NCBI RefSeq assembly: GCF_019444005.1
Contig: NZ_CP049304.1
Location: forward strand, 62,001 to 126,000
Origin: Liquorilactobacillus nagelii DSM 13675
Lineage (GTDB): Bacteria; Bacillota; Bacilli; Lactobacillales; Lactobacillaceae
Direction: 5' to 3'
Length of the DNA: 64,000 nucleotides
Part shown: one piece after another, positions 44,851-54,061 of the stretch
Numbering within the stretch: position 1 is the stretch's first letter
Layout: each line of letters opens with the position of its first letter
The notes under the pieces: model-generated
What the model saw: the letters and a program-made list of their open reading frames with translations, nothing else
What the model was told of the DNA's origin: nothing
Databases searched by the model: none
Made by a program: the position numbers and the translations under genes

Positions 44851-44869
44851 TGTAAAATGGGGTTTTTGG

Positions 44870-46471
44870 ATGAAAACGTTATTGAAAAATGGAAATATTT
44901 TTATCGGAGAAGATGAGCAAAAATTTTGTAAAGCAATGATAATTGAAGATGATAGAATTTTTTGGACGGGTAACAATTGGAAACGCCTTGTAGAAAATAT
45001 TGATCAAATAATTGATTTAAAAAGTGCAACAGTTTTGCCCGGATTGATTGACGTTCATACACATCCTAAATATATTGCCGATGCATTACATGGAGTAGCC
45101 TGCACGCCGCCTAATGTGAACAGTATAATTGAAATGCAACGGGCATTAAAACAAGCTAAAGAATATGGTGATCAAGGAAAGTGGATTGAAGGATGGGGCT
45201 TTGACGAAACTAAATTAGCTGAACATCGAGCTCCTAACGTGATTGATTTAGATCAAGTTTCAGTTGAGCAACCAATTTTTATTTACCGTTCTGATTGTCA
45301 TTCATCAGTTGGAAATTCTAAGGCATTAGAGTTAGCTGGTATAGATAGGGACACACCCGATCCATTAGGTGGAAAGATTAAACGATTTGAAAATGGAAAA
45401 CCAACTGGATTTATGCAGGAGATTACGGCAACTCAATTGTTGATTAAAGCCAAATCAAGTCAAAGTTATGCACAGGATGTTACCAACATGGTGGCTAGCA
45501 GTAATCACTATTTAAAAAATGGAATTGTAGCTATTGGTGAGTTGATGGGACGGAAAAAGCCCTATGATACAGTTGAACTTTACAGAGATTCAATCAAGCG
45601 AGGCTTCGTTCCCAAAATTGCCGTTTATTATGTTTATGATGAAATTTTGGATAACGAAACTGAATTGGGTAATTTTAAAATGCTAGAACAGCAATTTTCG
45701 CAAATTAACATTTGCGGAATAAAAATTTTTATGGATGGCAGTATTTCAGGAGAAACAGCCTTTACAAAAAAACCTTACCAAGATGGTAAGCGAGGAATTT
45801 GTTTTCTTGACAAAGCAGCTTTGAAAAAAAGAGTTGATTTTGCTCGAGAACATCATTTGCAGTTAGCAATTCATGCAATGGGGGATGCAGCAATTTACTG
45901 TGTATTGGAGAGTACTGAAAATTTAGCACCTTGGTTACAAGATCGCCCATCAATTAGAATTGAACACGCTACCTTATTAACCGATAAGCTGATTCAGCGG
46001 TTAAAGACCGCTAGAATGAAATATGCTGTTGTTACACAACCTATTTTTTTATTTGCTGAGAGTGATTCATATTGTAAATATTTAAATTTTCAGCAGTTGC
46101 AGCTTGTATATCGGTTAAACTCATTAATCAAAGCTAAGATTTTATTGGCTTTAAGTTCTGATGCACCATGTACGCCATGGTTTGAACCTGATAGCCCTTT
46201 TTATAGTATATATGCAGCAGTTACTCGAAAAGCGGCAAATGGAATGTTAATTTCAGCAGCTGAGGGAATAACTGTCAATCAGGCTGTTTTAGCATACACG
46301 AAATGGGCTGCCATAATTGGTGGGTTTTCACAGAATGGAGAATTAAAAGCAGGCAAAAAAGCTGATTTTGTTATTTTGAGCGATAATATTTTTAAGGTTT
46401 CTTATAAAAGAATTAAAGATATTCAGGTGATTGAGACTTGGGTAAATGGTAAAAAAGTGTATCATACTTAA
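44870..46471 (+). CDS. YtcJ-like amidohydrolase (amidohydrolase family 3)
   Basis: A 533-residue metal-dependent hydrolase. Metal ligands visible are His63 and His65 in LIDVHTHP, Lys in IKIFMDGS, His in LAIHAMGDAA, His in RIEHATLL and Asp in LSSDAPCTPW. These match the YtcJ-type family, which acts on N-acyl, N-formyl or carbamate-like amides. I use ATG 44870 after AATGGGG; the earlier start at 44822 lies within the antiporter gene. No signal peptide. Its pairing with an antiporter beside ArgR suggests it acts on an arginine-related or other imported amide. The exact substrate is unknown. Confidence 0.86.
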   Translation: MKTLLKNGNIFIGEDEQKFCKAMIIEDDRIFWTGNNWKRLVENIDQIIDLKSATVLPGLIDVHTHPKYIADALHGVACTPPNVNSIIEMQRALKQAKEYGDQGKWIEGWGFDETKLAEHRAPNVIDLDQVSVEQPIFIYRSDCHSSVGNSKALELAGIDRDTPDPLGGKIKRFENGKPTGFMQEITATQLLIKAKSSQSYAQDVTNMVASSNHYLKNGIVAIGELMGRKKPYDTVELYRDSIKRGFVPKIAVYYVYDEILDNETELGNFKMLEQQFSQINICGIKIFMDGSISGETAFTKKPYQDGKRGICFLDKAALKKRVDFAREHHLQLAIHAMGDAAIYCVLESTENLAPWLQDRPSIRIEHATLLTDKLIQRLKTARMKYAVVTQPIFLFAESDSYCKYLNFQQLQLVYRLNSLIKAKILLALSSDAPCTPWFEPDSPFYSIYAAVTRKAANGMLISAAEGITVNQAVLAYTKWAAIIGGFSQNGELKAGKKADFVILSDNIFKVSYKRIKDIQVIETWVNGKKVYHT

Positions 46472-46494
46472 TTTGTATTTAAAAAATGTCAGCT

Positions 46495-46522
46495 TTGTTT
46501 TTGGCTGAATTTCCTTTATAAT
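46495..46522 (+). promoter_or_regulatory. Probable promoter of the riboswitch operon
   Basis: TATAAT at 46517-46522 with TTGTTT (46495-46500) 16 bp upstream. The riboswitch begins about 35 nt later. Confidence 0.5.
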
Positions 46523-46557
46523 AACAATTGTGCATTTATCAAATGAGCTAACAACTC

Positions 46558-46594
46558 GACTGGTTCGTGAACTTCCCAGGATAAAAAACCAAGT
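46558..46594 (+). promoter_or_regulatory. PreQ1-I-like riboswitch
   Basis: The short element has stem CTGG (46560-46563) and CCAG (46576-46579), a 12-nt loop starting TTC, and the tail GATAAAAAACCAAG (46580-46593). This matches the layout of class I preQ1 aptamers (for B. subtilis, a GGTTC start, 12-nt loop, and ATAAAAAAC tail). The tail ends 20 nt before AAGGAGG of the nucleoside hydrolase gene, so control could be of translation. The call is by eye. Confidence 0.72.
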
Positions 46595-46627
46595 ATCTCA
46601 GCCTAAGGGGCGTAAGGAGGTTGGAAA

Positions 46628-47614
46628 ATGAATGCCAAAAAAGCTAAATATCAAGTTATTATTGACTGTGATCCAGGAATTGACGACTGCCTTGCTTTGC
46701 TACTGGCATTAAAGTCGCCGGAAATTGAGATTTTGGGGATTACAACGGTTAGTGGTAATGTTCCGGCAGCTTTAGGGGAGAAGAACACCCTAAAGCTGCT
46801 TAATTTTGCCCATAGATTGGATATTCCCGTTTATTGTGGGTCAAAGCAACCATTAAAAAGGGATTATGTTAGTGCACAAGATACTCATGGAATGGATGGC
46901 TTAGGCGAAAGTGCAATTTCTGAGATAACAACGGTTCAACCGCAGAAGCTTGATGCGGTTAGTTTTATCAGTCAGACACTGGCAACTCGAACTAATGTAA
47001 CGATAATTGCAATTGGTCCCTTGACCAATTTAGCTAAGTCACTACAACAACAGCCAATCGCATGGCAGAACTGCTGTGATTTGATATCAATGGGTGGGAC
47101 GTTTAAGAGTCCAGGTAATTGTTCACCGGTAGCCGAATATAATTATTGGTGTGATCCAGATGCTGCTGAATATGTATTTCAGCATGCTCCTTTACCAATA
47201 AAAATGGTGGGATTGGACGTAACCCGAAAAATCGTTTTGACACCGAATATTCTAGAATATATTCGACAAAAAAGTCCGACGACTGGCGAATTTATTACGG
47301 CAATTACACGCTTTTATTTTGATTTTCACTGGAAACAAGAAAAAGTAATTGGCTGTGTAATCAATGACCCACTAGCAGTGGCCTATTTACTTGAACCGAA
47401 TCTTTGTCAAGGGTTTGCAGCTTATACAACGGTTGAAACGACTGGCAAAGCAATTGGTCAGACACTGGTTGATTCACAAAGCTTCTGGCATCGTTCGCCA
47501 AATAGTTTTATTTTAACTCAAGTTGACGCTCAAAGATTTATGCACATATTTTTACAGCGGCTAATCAAAGCTACTGATCCAGAATTGACAACAATTCTGC
47601 AACAAATTATGTAA
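46628..47614 (+). CDS. Nucleoside hydrolase (IunH family), candidate queuosine hydrolase
   Basis: A 328-residue enzyme with the calcium-binding motif DCDPGIDD (Asp13, 15, 19, 20), the THGMDGLGE loop, an EYNYWCDPDAAE block and NDPLAVAYLL. The family splits the N-glycosidic bond of ribonucleosides. Position behind a preQ1-type riboswitch and before an S component suggests the substrate is queuosine, as for the QueK members described in salvage pathways of anaerobes. WCDP in place of the more usual WVDP is consistent with a divergent subgroup. Ordinary purine or pyrimidine nucleosidase is the alternative. Confidence 0.88.
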   Translation: MNAKKAKYQVIIDCDPGIDDCLALLLALKSPEIEILGITTVSGNVPAALGEKNTLKLLNFAHRLDIPVYCGSKQPLKRDYVSAQDTHGMDGLGESAISEITTVQPQKLDAVSFISQTLATRTNVTIIAIGPLTNLAKSLQQQPIAWQNCCDLISMGGTFKSPGNCSPVAEYNYWCDPDAAEYVFQHAPLPIKMVGLDVTRKIVLTPNILEYIRQKSPTTGEFITAITRFYFDFHWKQEKVIGCVINDPLAVAYLLEPNLCQGFAAYTTVETTGKAIGQTLVDSQSFWHRSPNSFILTQVDAQRFMHIFLQRLIKATDPELTTILQQIM

Positions 47615-47630
47615 AATAGAGGGGTTAACT

Positions 47631-48194
47631 ATGTTAAAAAGACGTCTTTCACTGCAAGCAATTACTTTAATTGCTTTAGCAGCTGCTTTAAATATTGTTG
47701 GCAGTAACTTAGCTTTATTATTGCGCTTGCCGGTATATTTGGATACTATCGGAACGATTCTGGCTGCTGCCTTACTTGGTCCGATAGCCGGAATGTTAGC
47801 TGGTGGAATTACTGGGTTGATTGTTGGGTTTACTACTGATTTAATGTCACTTTATTTTTTGCCAGTTCAATTAGTTATTGGGTTAACAGCGGGATTTGTT
47901 TTTCATAAATGGCAACCTGATCACTGGCAGTCACTAGGGTTAACGGCTTTATTGATTTCGTTACCGGGCTCAATTTTTTCTTCAACAATTGCATACTTTT
48001 TGTTTCACGGAATTACTTCATCAGGTTCAAGTATTATTGTTCAGTTATTGATAGGTGCTGGGCTTAATAAAGCAGCAGCGGTTTTAATTGTCCAGTTTAT
48101 TACCGATTATTTCGATCGCTTAATTGGTGTCAGTGTCGTTGCGGCATTATATCGGGTTTTGAAGACCCGAGTTAAACCTTCAATCTGGCAATAA
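47631..48194 (+). CDS. ECF transporter S component, candidate queuosine/queuine-type transporter
   Basis: A 187-residue membrane protein with about six helices. It has AITLIALAAALNIVGSNLAL, then LDTIGTILAAALLGPIAGML and GGITGLIVG, the Ala/Gly-rich pattern that contacts the ECF-T subunit in S components. It must use a shared EcfT/A/A' module encoded elsewhere. It lies 16 nt behind the nucleoside hydrolase under the same preQ1-like switch, so uptake of a queuosine-related molecule (QrtT- or QueT-like) is the leading idea. The ribosome binding site is GAGGGG. A terminator follows. Confidence 0.82.
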   Translation: MLKRRLSLQAITLIALAAALNIVGSNLALLLRLPVYLDTIGTILAAALLGPIAGMLAGGITGLIVGFTTDLMSLYFLPVQLVIGLTAGFVFHKWQPDHWQSLGLTALLISLPGSIFSSTIAYFLFHGITSSGSSIIVQLLIGAGLNKAAAVLIVQFITDYFDRLIGVSVVAALYRVLKTRVKPSIWQ

Positions 48195-48222
48195 AAAGCA
48201 GTTTTTAAAAATAAATTTGGTC

Positions 48223-48264
48223 AACAGGTTAAACTAGTGTTAATTCGTTTAACCTGTTTTTTTT
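48223..48264 (+). terminator. Terminator after S component gene
   Basis: AACAGGTTAAAC (48223-48234) pairs with GTTTAACCTGTT (48247-48258), followed by T residues. Confidence 0.9.
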
Positions 48265-48367
48265 AGTTCTCGAAAATGATATGTTTAAATTAATAGATTT
48301 TGATAATTAACTGGACAGGTTTCGTTAAGTGAGTTACTAAGAATTTTTGAGGGAGAATAATTTAGCT

Positions 48368-49057
48368 ATGCAGAAAATTTTTATTGTTGAGGATGATCAA
48401 GCAATTATTCGAGCACTACAAGTGGGACTAAAAAAGTGGAACTATCAAACACAAACAGTCACTGATTGGGGAAATATTACTACTGAGATTTTAACAGCAC
48501 AACCGGATTTAGTGATTATGGATATCACTTTACCGATGTTTGACGGCTTTTACTGGACCGGTAAATTACGCGAAAGTTCTCAGTTACCGGTCATTTTTTT
48601 ATCGGCAGCTGAATTGGATCCGAATGCTGTTCGAGCTTTAGCCTTAGGGGCAGATGATTACATAGTTAAGCCATTCTCGGTGAATGTCTTAGTTTCAAAG
48701 ATTCAGGCGATTTTTCGTCGAATGAAACTTAATCAAACTGAAATAAATGAACTTAGTTTTGAAAACTATCATTTGAATATTTTGACCAATAGTTTAACGA
48801 TTGGATCAGAATATGTGAAATTAACTCCTACTGAAGGTGTAATTTTAAAATTACTATTTTTAAATGCAGGTAAATTAGTTGGCAAGAAACAGTTAATGAA
48901 TGAGCTCTGGCAAGGTGGCAGTTTTGTTGATGAGGGGGTTCTAAACGTTAATATCAGTCGTTTACGAAAAAAGTTATCATCACTTAAGCTGGCTGAACAA
49001 TTAATTACAGAAAGAAAAAAAGGTTATCGATTGGTGAAAAAAGATGATAAGAAATAA
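48368..49057 (+). CDS. OmpR-family response regulator, BceR type
   Basis: A 229-residue protein with a receiver domain (about 1-115: IVEDDQAI, phosphoacceptor Asp in LVIMDITLPMFDG, the FLSA block and GADDYIVKPF) and a C-terminal winged helix (about 130-225: LTPTEGVILKLL, VDEGVLNVNISRLRKKL). I use ATG 48368 after GAGGGAGAA instead of TTG 48347. It overlaps the kinase gene by 14 nt. It most likely activates the bceAB-type transporter genes downstream in response to cell-wall-active peptides. Confidence 0.93.
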   Translation: MQKIFIVEDDQAIIRALQVGLKKWNYQTQTVTDWGNITTEILTAQPDLVIMDITLPMFDGFYWTGKLRESSQLPVIFLSAAELDPNAVRALALGADDYIVKPFSVNVLVSKIQAIFRRMKLNQTEINELSFENYHLNILTNSLTIGSEYVKLTPTEGVILKLLFLNAGKLVGKKQLMNELWQGGSFVDEGVLNVNISRLRKKLSSLKLAEQLITERKKGYRLVKKDDKK

Positions 49058-50033
49058 GAAGTTTGTAGTTTTAATGTTAGTAGAGCAACTGCCTTTATTG
49101 CTAGCATATGGGCTATTACTAAGCTTAATTTGGGTGTTGATAAAATTAAAAGAACCAATCACATCATTACCACAAGATTTATTACGTTTTTCCTGGCTGC
49201 CTTTTGTGATTTGGATTTTTTGGCGATGCTGGCGAACCTATCAGTCACAGCAGGACTTAAAGCAAGCGTGGGAAAATGAAAAATTGCCAGCCAAAAATCC
49301 AGGCACCGCAATAGCTGCTAGCTATTATCAACTACTGCAGCTAAAAGTTCAACAGCAAAGAGAAAAAAACGGACAGCAACGAATCCAAGCTGCACAACGG
49401 ACAGATTATTTACGTTTATGGAGTCATGAAATTAAATTGCCATTAACTGCTTTAAAACTGGCGGCTGAAAACACCTCACAAGTAAGCAGTGAAGAAATTA
49501 TAACTCAAATAGGATTAATTCAAAATCAGTTAGATTTAATGTTGAATTATGAACGCTTGGCTGATTTTCATCATGATTTGACATTTGAAAAATTTTCATT
49601 AAAAGATCTTTTGGAAGACTTACTGAAAGAAAATGCTGTTTTTTTTATTGACCGGAAATTGCGGCCTACAATTGACTTGAAAAAAGATGTGCAGTTGACT
49701 TTAGACAGGAAATGGTTGCATTTTTGTTTACAACAAGTAATTTTTAATGCAATCAAATATTCATCTGTGGGATCTGAACTGCATTTAAAGTGGTCTAAGG
49801 CGACATTAGTGATTCAAGATTTTGGTTGCGGTATTAAAAGTGATGAATTACCTCGAATCTTTGAAGCTGGCTTTACGGGTGAAAATGGACGACGGCAACA
49901 AGCAGCAACAGGGATGGGGTTATATCTCGTTAAACAAATTGCTGAAAAATTAGAGTTAACAATAAAAGTTAAGTCGGTGGTTAGTCAGGGGACAGAGGTC
50001 TATTTTATTTTTCCTAATAATAACAATCTGTAA
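49044..50033 (+). CDS. Histidine kinase, intramembrane-sensing BceS type
   Basis: A 329-residue kinase. Two membrane helices (about 8-32 and 46-62) leave almost no extracellular sensor, which is the hallmark of BceS-like kinases that read the transporter's state. The phosphorylated histidine lies in LWSHEIKLPLTALKL, the N box in QQVIFNAIKYSS, and the G boxes in IQDFGCGIKSDELP and TGMGLYLVKQIAE. It is coupled to the regulator gene by overlap. Confidence 0.92.
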   Translation: MIRNKKFVVLMLVEQLPLLLAYGLLLSLIWVLIKLKEPITSLPQDLLRFSWLPFVIWIFWRCWRTYQSQQDLKQAWENEKLPAKNPGTAIAASYYQLLQLKVQQQREKNGQQRIQAAQRTDYLRLWSHEIKLPLTALKLAAENTSQVSSEEIITQIGLIQNQLDLMLNYERLADFHHDLTFEKFSLKDLLEDLLKENAVFFIDRKLRPTIDLKKDVQLTLDRKWLHFCLQQVIFNAIKYSSVGSELHLKWSKATLVIQDFGCGIKSDELPRIFEAGFTGENGRRQQAATGMGLYLVKQIAEKLELTIKVKSVVSQGTEVYFIFPNNNNL

Positions 50034-50078
50034 GGTTAACGGCTTGACTGTAACTAAAATTCAAGCTGCTAACCTTTT
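50032..50078 (+). terminator. Hairpin between kinase and ABC genes
   Basis: AAGGTTAACGGCTTGA (50032-50047) pairs imperfectly with TCAAGCTGCTAACCTT around 13 nt; TTTT follows. It may terminate or attenuate, giving the ABC genes separate control. Confidence 0.65.
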
Positions 50079-50114
50079 ATAATTTATTTTAGAAATAGCA
50101 AAGGAGAACTAAAA

Positions 50115-50873
50115 ATGAGACTTTTAAAAATCGAGCATCTTCAACGGAACTTTTCTGAAGGAAAATTGCAAGTTCAAGCTTTAAAAGATATTTCTTTCAC
50201 AGTTGATGCCGGCGATTACGTGGCAATCATGGGAGAGTCAGGAGCTGGTAAAACAACATTATTAAATATTATTGCAACTTTGGATCAGCCTAGTAGTGGC
50301 ATCATCGAACTTGAAGGGCGCCAACTTGGTCGAATGAAAGAAAATCAAGCAGCGCGTTTTCGCAGAGAACATTTGGGATTTGTTTTTCAAAACTTTAACC
50401 TACTAGATACTTTTAACAATCGGGATAATATTTTTTTGCCCTTAGTACTAGCAAGGACAGCCTATGAAAAGATGGAACAGCGCTTGATACCTTTAGCAAG
50501 ACAACTTCAAATTGTTGATTTATTGGATCGTTTTCCGTATGAAGTTTCTGGTGGGCAAAGACAACGAATTGCAGTTGCGCGCGCGTTGATTACACATCCA
50601 GAATTGTTGTTGGCAGACGAACCAACGGGAGCTCTAGATTCAAAAAATACGAATGCTTTACTAGATCTCTTTGACACAGTTAATGCTGCAGGACAAACGA
50701 TATTAATGGTAACCCATAGTGCGGCAGCTGCCAGTTATTCGAAACGAACACTGTTCATTAAAGATGGAGTTATTTATCATGAGCTTTACCGGGGCAAACA
50801 GCCACGCAGTGCGTATCTTGAAAAAATTTCGGCTAGTTTGACAGCCCTGTCAAGTGAGAAGGTGCAGCGATGA
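50115..50873 (+). CDS. ABC transporter ATPase, BceA type
   Basis: A 252-residue ATPase with Walker A GESGAGKTTLL, the Q loop VFQNFNLLD, the signature VSGGQRQRIAVARAL, Walker B LLLADEPTGALD and the switch His in MVTHSAAA. The MacB/BceA subfamily is indicated by the partner gene. With the permease it handles peptide antibiotics such as bacitracin or lantibiotics. It overlaps the permease gene by 4 nt (ATGA). Confidence 0.94.
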   Translation: MRLLKIEHLQRNFSEGKLQVQALKDISFTVDAGDYVAIMGESGAGKTTLLNIIATLDQPSSGIIELEGRQLGRMKENQAARFRREHLGFVFQNFNLLDTFNNRDNIFLPLVLARTAYEKMEQRLIPLARQLQIVDLLDRFPYEVSGGQRQRIAVARALITHPELLLADEPTGALDSKNTNALLDLFDTVNAAGQTILMVTHSAAAASYSKRTLFIKDGVIYHELYRGKQPRSAYLEKISASLTALSSEKVQR

Positions 50874-52777
50874 TTGAGATACGTTTAGCTAAAGCCGATC
50901 TTAAACATCATTGGCAACAAAATAGTTTATTTGTTTTAGCCAGTTCATTGATGATTGCCATTAATTATATTTTCTTAAGTTTGATGGCAAATCATAGTTT
51001 GGCCGATAGTAGTTATGGAAAAGTAATTATTAATTTATTAGCTCTCGGAAAGAATTTCACCTTAATCGTGGCAATTTTTTTTATGTTTTATGCAAATAGT
51101 TTCTTATTGCGCCAGCGTGACCGCGATTTAGGTTTATACAATATGTTAGGAATGACCAAAAATAATTTGCGGCAAATTTTACTGTTTGAAAAATTATTTT
51201 TATATCTGGTTAGCGTACTAGTAGGCCTGATTTTGGGGACAACATTTATTAAGTTAGCTTTTATCATTTTGCGGAATTTGTTAAATAACTACCATCTTTA
51301 TAGCAAATTCTCGCTTGATCAATTAATGCAAACTTTTGTTTTTTTCGGTGGGGTTTTCTTGTTGCTGTTTATTTATGATTGTTGGCGATTGCGGCAATTA
51401 AGACCAGCAGCTCTCTGGCAACAAGCTGTTCAAGCTGAAAAAGAACCTCAGGCCAAACGATTGTTAGGAATTGGTGGTTTATTAATTTTAGGTTGCGGCT
51501 ATTGGCTTGCCATTAAAACAAAACCGAATATGGCTGGTATTTCTAATTTTATGTTGGCGGTCATTTTGGTTGTAATTGGGACTTATGCAGTGTTTACTGC
51601 GGGAAGTATTTTATTATTGCACCTTTTGAAAAGTAAGCAAAATTTTTATTATCAGCCGGAACATTTTATCGGAATTTCGGGAATGCTTTATCGAATGAAA
51701 CAAAATGCAGCTGGTTTAGCGACTATCTGTATTTTGTGTACGACAATTTTAGTAACGCTAACTAGCAGCGTTAGTTTAGTTGCCGGCCAACAGCAGTTGC
51801 TTTCGTCATGGAATCCATTTGAACTAATGCTTACCACGAAGGAGCCGCTAAATCCAAGTCGCGTTCAGCAAATAGCGCAGCGCAATCAAGTCAAGTTAAA
51901 GCAAAATCAGCAGTTGCAAATTACAAGTCCGATATATGGCAGTTTTAGTCGGAATGGGTATTTTAAATCAGGGATGACAAGCAAAGCTTCGGTTTCATTA
52001 TCGGTTATAACTTTAGGAGAATTTAATCGAGTTCAACATCAAAATGTTAAACTTAAAGCTAATCAAGTTTTAGTCGATAGTCCTGCTGGTCAACGATTGA
52101 CACAAATGGTGATTAAAGGCAAAATTTATCGAACTAAAGGATATATTAATTTAAAAGCTGGAAATGTGGATCACTCGATTTTTCAACCGGTTTTTCTAGT
52201 AGTTTCAAGTAATAAAATTGCTCGCCAAATTAGTTCCTCACACTGGATTTATCAATCTGGTTTAGATGTATCCGGTTCAGCTAAGAATCGTCAAAATTTG
52301 GCTACTCAACTACAGCAAACATTACAGTTAGACAACGGTAGTTTTTCTTATCGCCCAGAAATGCAGAAATTTTTGCGGGCAACATTTGGCAGTTTATTAT
52401 TTGTTGGAATTTTAATCAGTTTTGCGTTAGCAATTACGACTGCTTTAATTATTTATTACAAACAGTCTGCCGAAGGATTATCGGATCAGCAGCGTTTTAA
52501 GACTATGCAGCAAGTAGGCTTGAGTCAAAAAGAAAGTCGTCAAGCAATTTATGGTCAAGTTTTGCTGGTCTTTATGTTGCCAATTGTTGGCGCAGTAATT
52601 AATACCGTATTTGCATTGCCAGCTCTCAGCAGTGTCTTGAAAATATTCTCTTTATATGACGGTTGGTTATTATTACGAGTTTGTGTGCTGACAATAGCGA
52701 TTTTATTAATTGGTTACCTACTGGTATATAGTTTAACGACAAAAGTCTATCAACGATTAGTCAATCGAAGTAACTAA
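50870..52777 (+). CDS. ABC transporter permease, BceB type
   Basis: A 635-residue FtsX-family permease with about ten membrane helices and a large extracellular domain of about 200 residues between helices 7 and 8 (about 310-500), as in BceB. The RQRDRDLGLYNMLGMTKNNL segment is the characteristic first FtsX block. It senses and removes cell-wall-active peptides and signals to the kinase. The regulator, kinase, ATPase and permease together form a complete Bce module. Confidence 0.93.
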   Translation: MIEIRLAKADLKHHWQQNSLFVLASSLMIAINYIFLSLMANHSLADSSYGKVIINLLALGKNFTLIVAIFFMFYANSFLLRQRDRDLGLYNMLGMTKNNLRQILLFEKLFLYLVSVLVGLILGTTFIKLAFIILRNLLNNYHLYSKFSLDQLMQTFVFFGGVFLLLFIYDCWRLRQLRPAALWQQAVQAEKEPQAKRLLGIGGLLILGCGYWLAIKTKPNMAGISNFMLAVILVVIGTYAVFTAGSILLLHLLKSKQNFYYQPEHFIGISGMLYRMKQNAAGLATICILCTTILVTLTSSVSLVAGQQQLLSSWNPFELMLTTKEPLNPSRVQQIAQRNQVKLKQNQQLQITSPIYGSFSRNGYFKSGMTSKASVSLSVITLGEFNRVQHQNVKLKANQVLVDSPAGQRLTQMVIKGKIYRTKGYINLKAGNVDHSIFQPVFLVVSSNKIARQISSSHWIYQSGLDVSGSAKNRQNLATQLQQTLQLDNGSFSYRPEMQKFLRATFGSLLFVGILISFALAITTALIIYYKQSAEGLSDQQRFKTMQQVGLSQKESRQAIYGQVLLVFMLPIVGAVINTVFALPALSSVLKIFSLYDGWLLLRVCVLTIAILLIGYLLVYSLTTKVYQRLVNRSN

Positions 52778-52825
52778 CTTTAAAAAATAATTTATTGTCG
52801 AATAATTATTAATTAAAAAAGGTGT

Positions 52826-52854
52826 TTGACAAAAAAGATCAAGATAATTATACT
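52826..52854 (+). promoter_or_regulatory. Sigma-A promoter of the aminotransferase-HicDH operon
   Basis: Consensus TTGACA (52826-52831), 17-bp spacer and TATACT (52849-52854). The leader of about 150 nt that follows has no clear riboswitch. Confidence 0.8.
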
Positions 52855-52873
52855 AGCCTTAAATAAATAATAA

Positions 52874-52888
52874 AATTCTTAGAAAGTT
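52874..52888. promoter_or_regulatory. Candidate CodY box
   Basis: AATTCTTAGAAAGTT matches the CodY consensus AATTTTCWGAAAATT at 12 of 15 positions and lies just downstream of the expected start of transcription. Repression in branched-chain amino-acid excess would fit the genes controlled. Confidence 0.5.
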
Positions 52889-53010
52889 TCAAAGAAATTT
52901 GGCTGTTAACATTGAAAAATGTGCTATTTAATGATAGTAAGTGACTTGACGAGATTTTTTATTTATGATAGTTATTTAATTTATTTAAACTACTCATAGG
53001 GGGAATTATT

Positions 53011-54039
53011 ATGACAAAAGCAGTTGCTGCTGACATGGATTGGAACAATTTAGGATTTAAATATTGGGATTTGCCATATCGATATCAGGCGGTTTATAAA
53101 GATGGCAAATGGCAAAAAGGCGGTTTGGTCGAAGATTCTAATTTGACACTTTCCGAAGCTGCTGAAGATTTTCATTATGGTCAAGAAGTGTTCGAAGGCT
53201 TAAAAGCTTATCGCTGTAAAGATGGTAGTGTTAATCTTTTTCGGCCAGAAATGAATGCTAAACGAATGCAAGACTCAGCTAAGAGATTATGTATGGCAAC
53301 TTACCCAATCGATGATTTTGTCGCTGCGGTTAAAGCAGTTGTTAAAGCTAATCAGGAATTTATTCCACCTTATGGAACAGGCGGTTCATTGTATTTACGC
53401 CCATTTATGATTGGAACTGAACCAATGGTCGGCGTTAAGCCATCCAAAACATATGTATTTCGTGTATTTGCAACTCCAGTTGGAGCGTACATCAAAGGCC
53501 TGACTCCAATGCCATATTTTGTTAGCGAATTTGATCGGGCCGCTTATGCAGGTACTGGTCAAGCTAAAACAGCTGGAAATTATGCAGGTAGTCTTTATCC
53601 AGCAATGCAGGCTAAGAGCAATGGCTTTGCGGATTGTTTGTATCTTGATCCACGAGATCATAAATATATTGATGAATTTGGTGGGGCTAACTTCTATGGA
53701 ATCACTAAAGATGGTCAATTTGTGACACCAAAGTCAGATTCTATCTTGCCATCGGTAACTAAGAAATCATTGTTGGAAATTGCTGGCGATTTGGGAATGA
53801 ACCCCACAGAAACTCAAATTAAAATGGAAGACTTTGATCAATTTACTGAAGCCGGAGCGATGGGAACGGCGGCCGTTATTTCACCGGTTGGTTCTTTGAC
53901 TTATAAGGATCAGAAATTTGTACCATTTAGTGAAACTGAAACTGGCCCAGCTACTAAAAAACTTTATGATGAATTAACTGGTATCCAAATGAGTGAACGT
54001 CCAGATAAACGTGGTTGGGTCCAGAAAGTAGAACTTTAA
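53011..54039 (+). CDS. ilvE: Branched-chain amino-acid aminotransferase
   Basis: A 342-residue fold-type IV PLP enzyme. It shows HYGQEVFEGLKAYRCKDG, LYLRPFMIGTEP, the PLP lysine Lys186 in GTGQAKTAGNYAGSLY, and ITEAGAMGTAAVIS-like FTEAGAMGTAAVISPVG. It transaminates leucine, isoleucine and valine. Start ATG 53011 follows AGGGGGAA. A 2-hydroxy acid dehydrogenase gene lies 22 nt downstream, so here the enzyme probably serves catabolism. Confidence 0.96.
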   Translation: MTKAVAADMDWNNLGFKYWDLPYRYQAVYKDGKWQKGGLVEDSNLTLSEAAEDFHYGQEVFEGLKAYRCKDGSVNLFRPEMNAKRMQDSAKRLCMATYPIDDFVAAVKAVVKANQEFIPPYGTGGSLYLRPFMIGTEPMVGVKPSKTYVFRVFATPVGAYIKGLTPMPYFVSEFDRAAYAGTGQAKTAGNYAGSLYPAMQAKSNGFADCLYLDPRDHKYIDEFGGANFYGITKDGQFVTPKSDSILPSVTKKSLLEIAGDLGMNPTETQIKMEDFDQFTEAGAMGTAAVISPVGSLTYKDQKFVPFSETETGPATKKLYDELTGIQMSERPDKRGWVQKVEL

Positions 54040-54061
54040 TTTAATCAAGCGGAGGGAAAAA

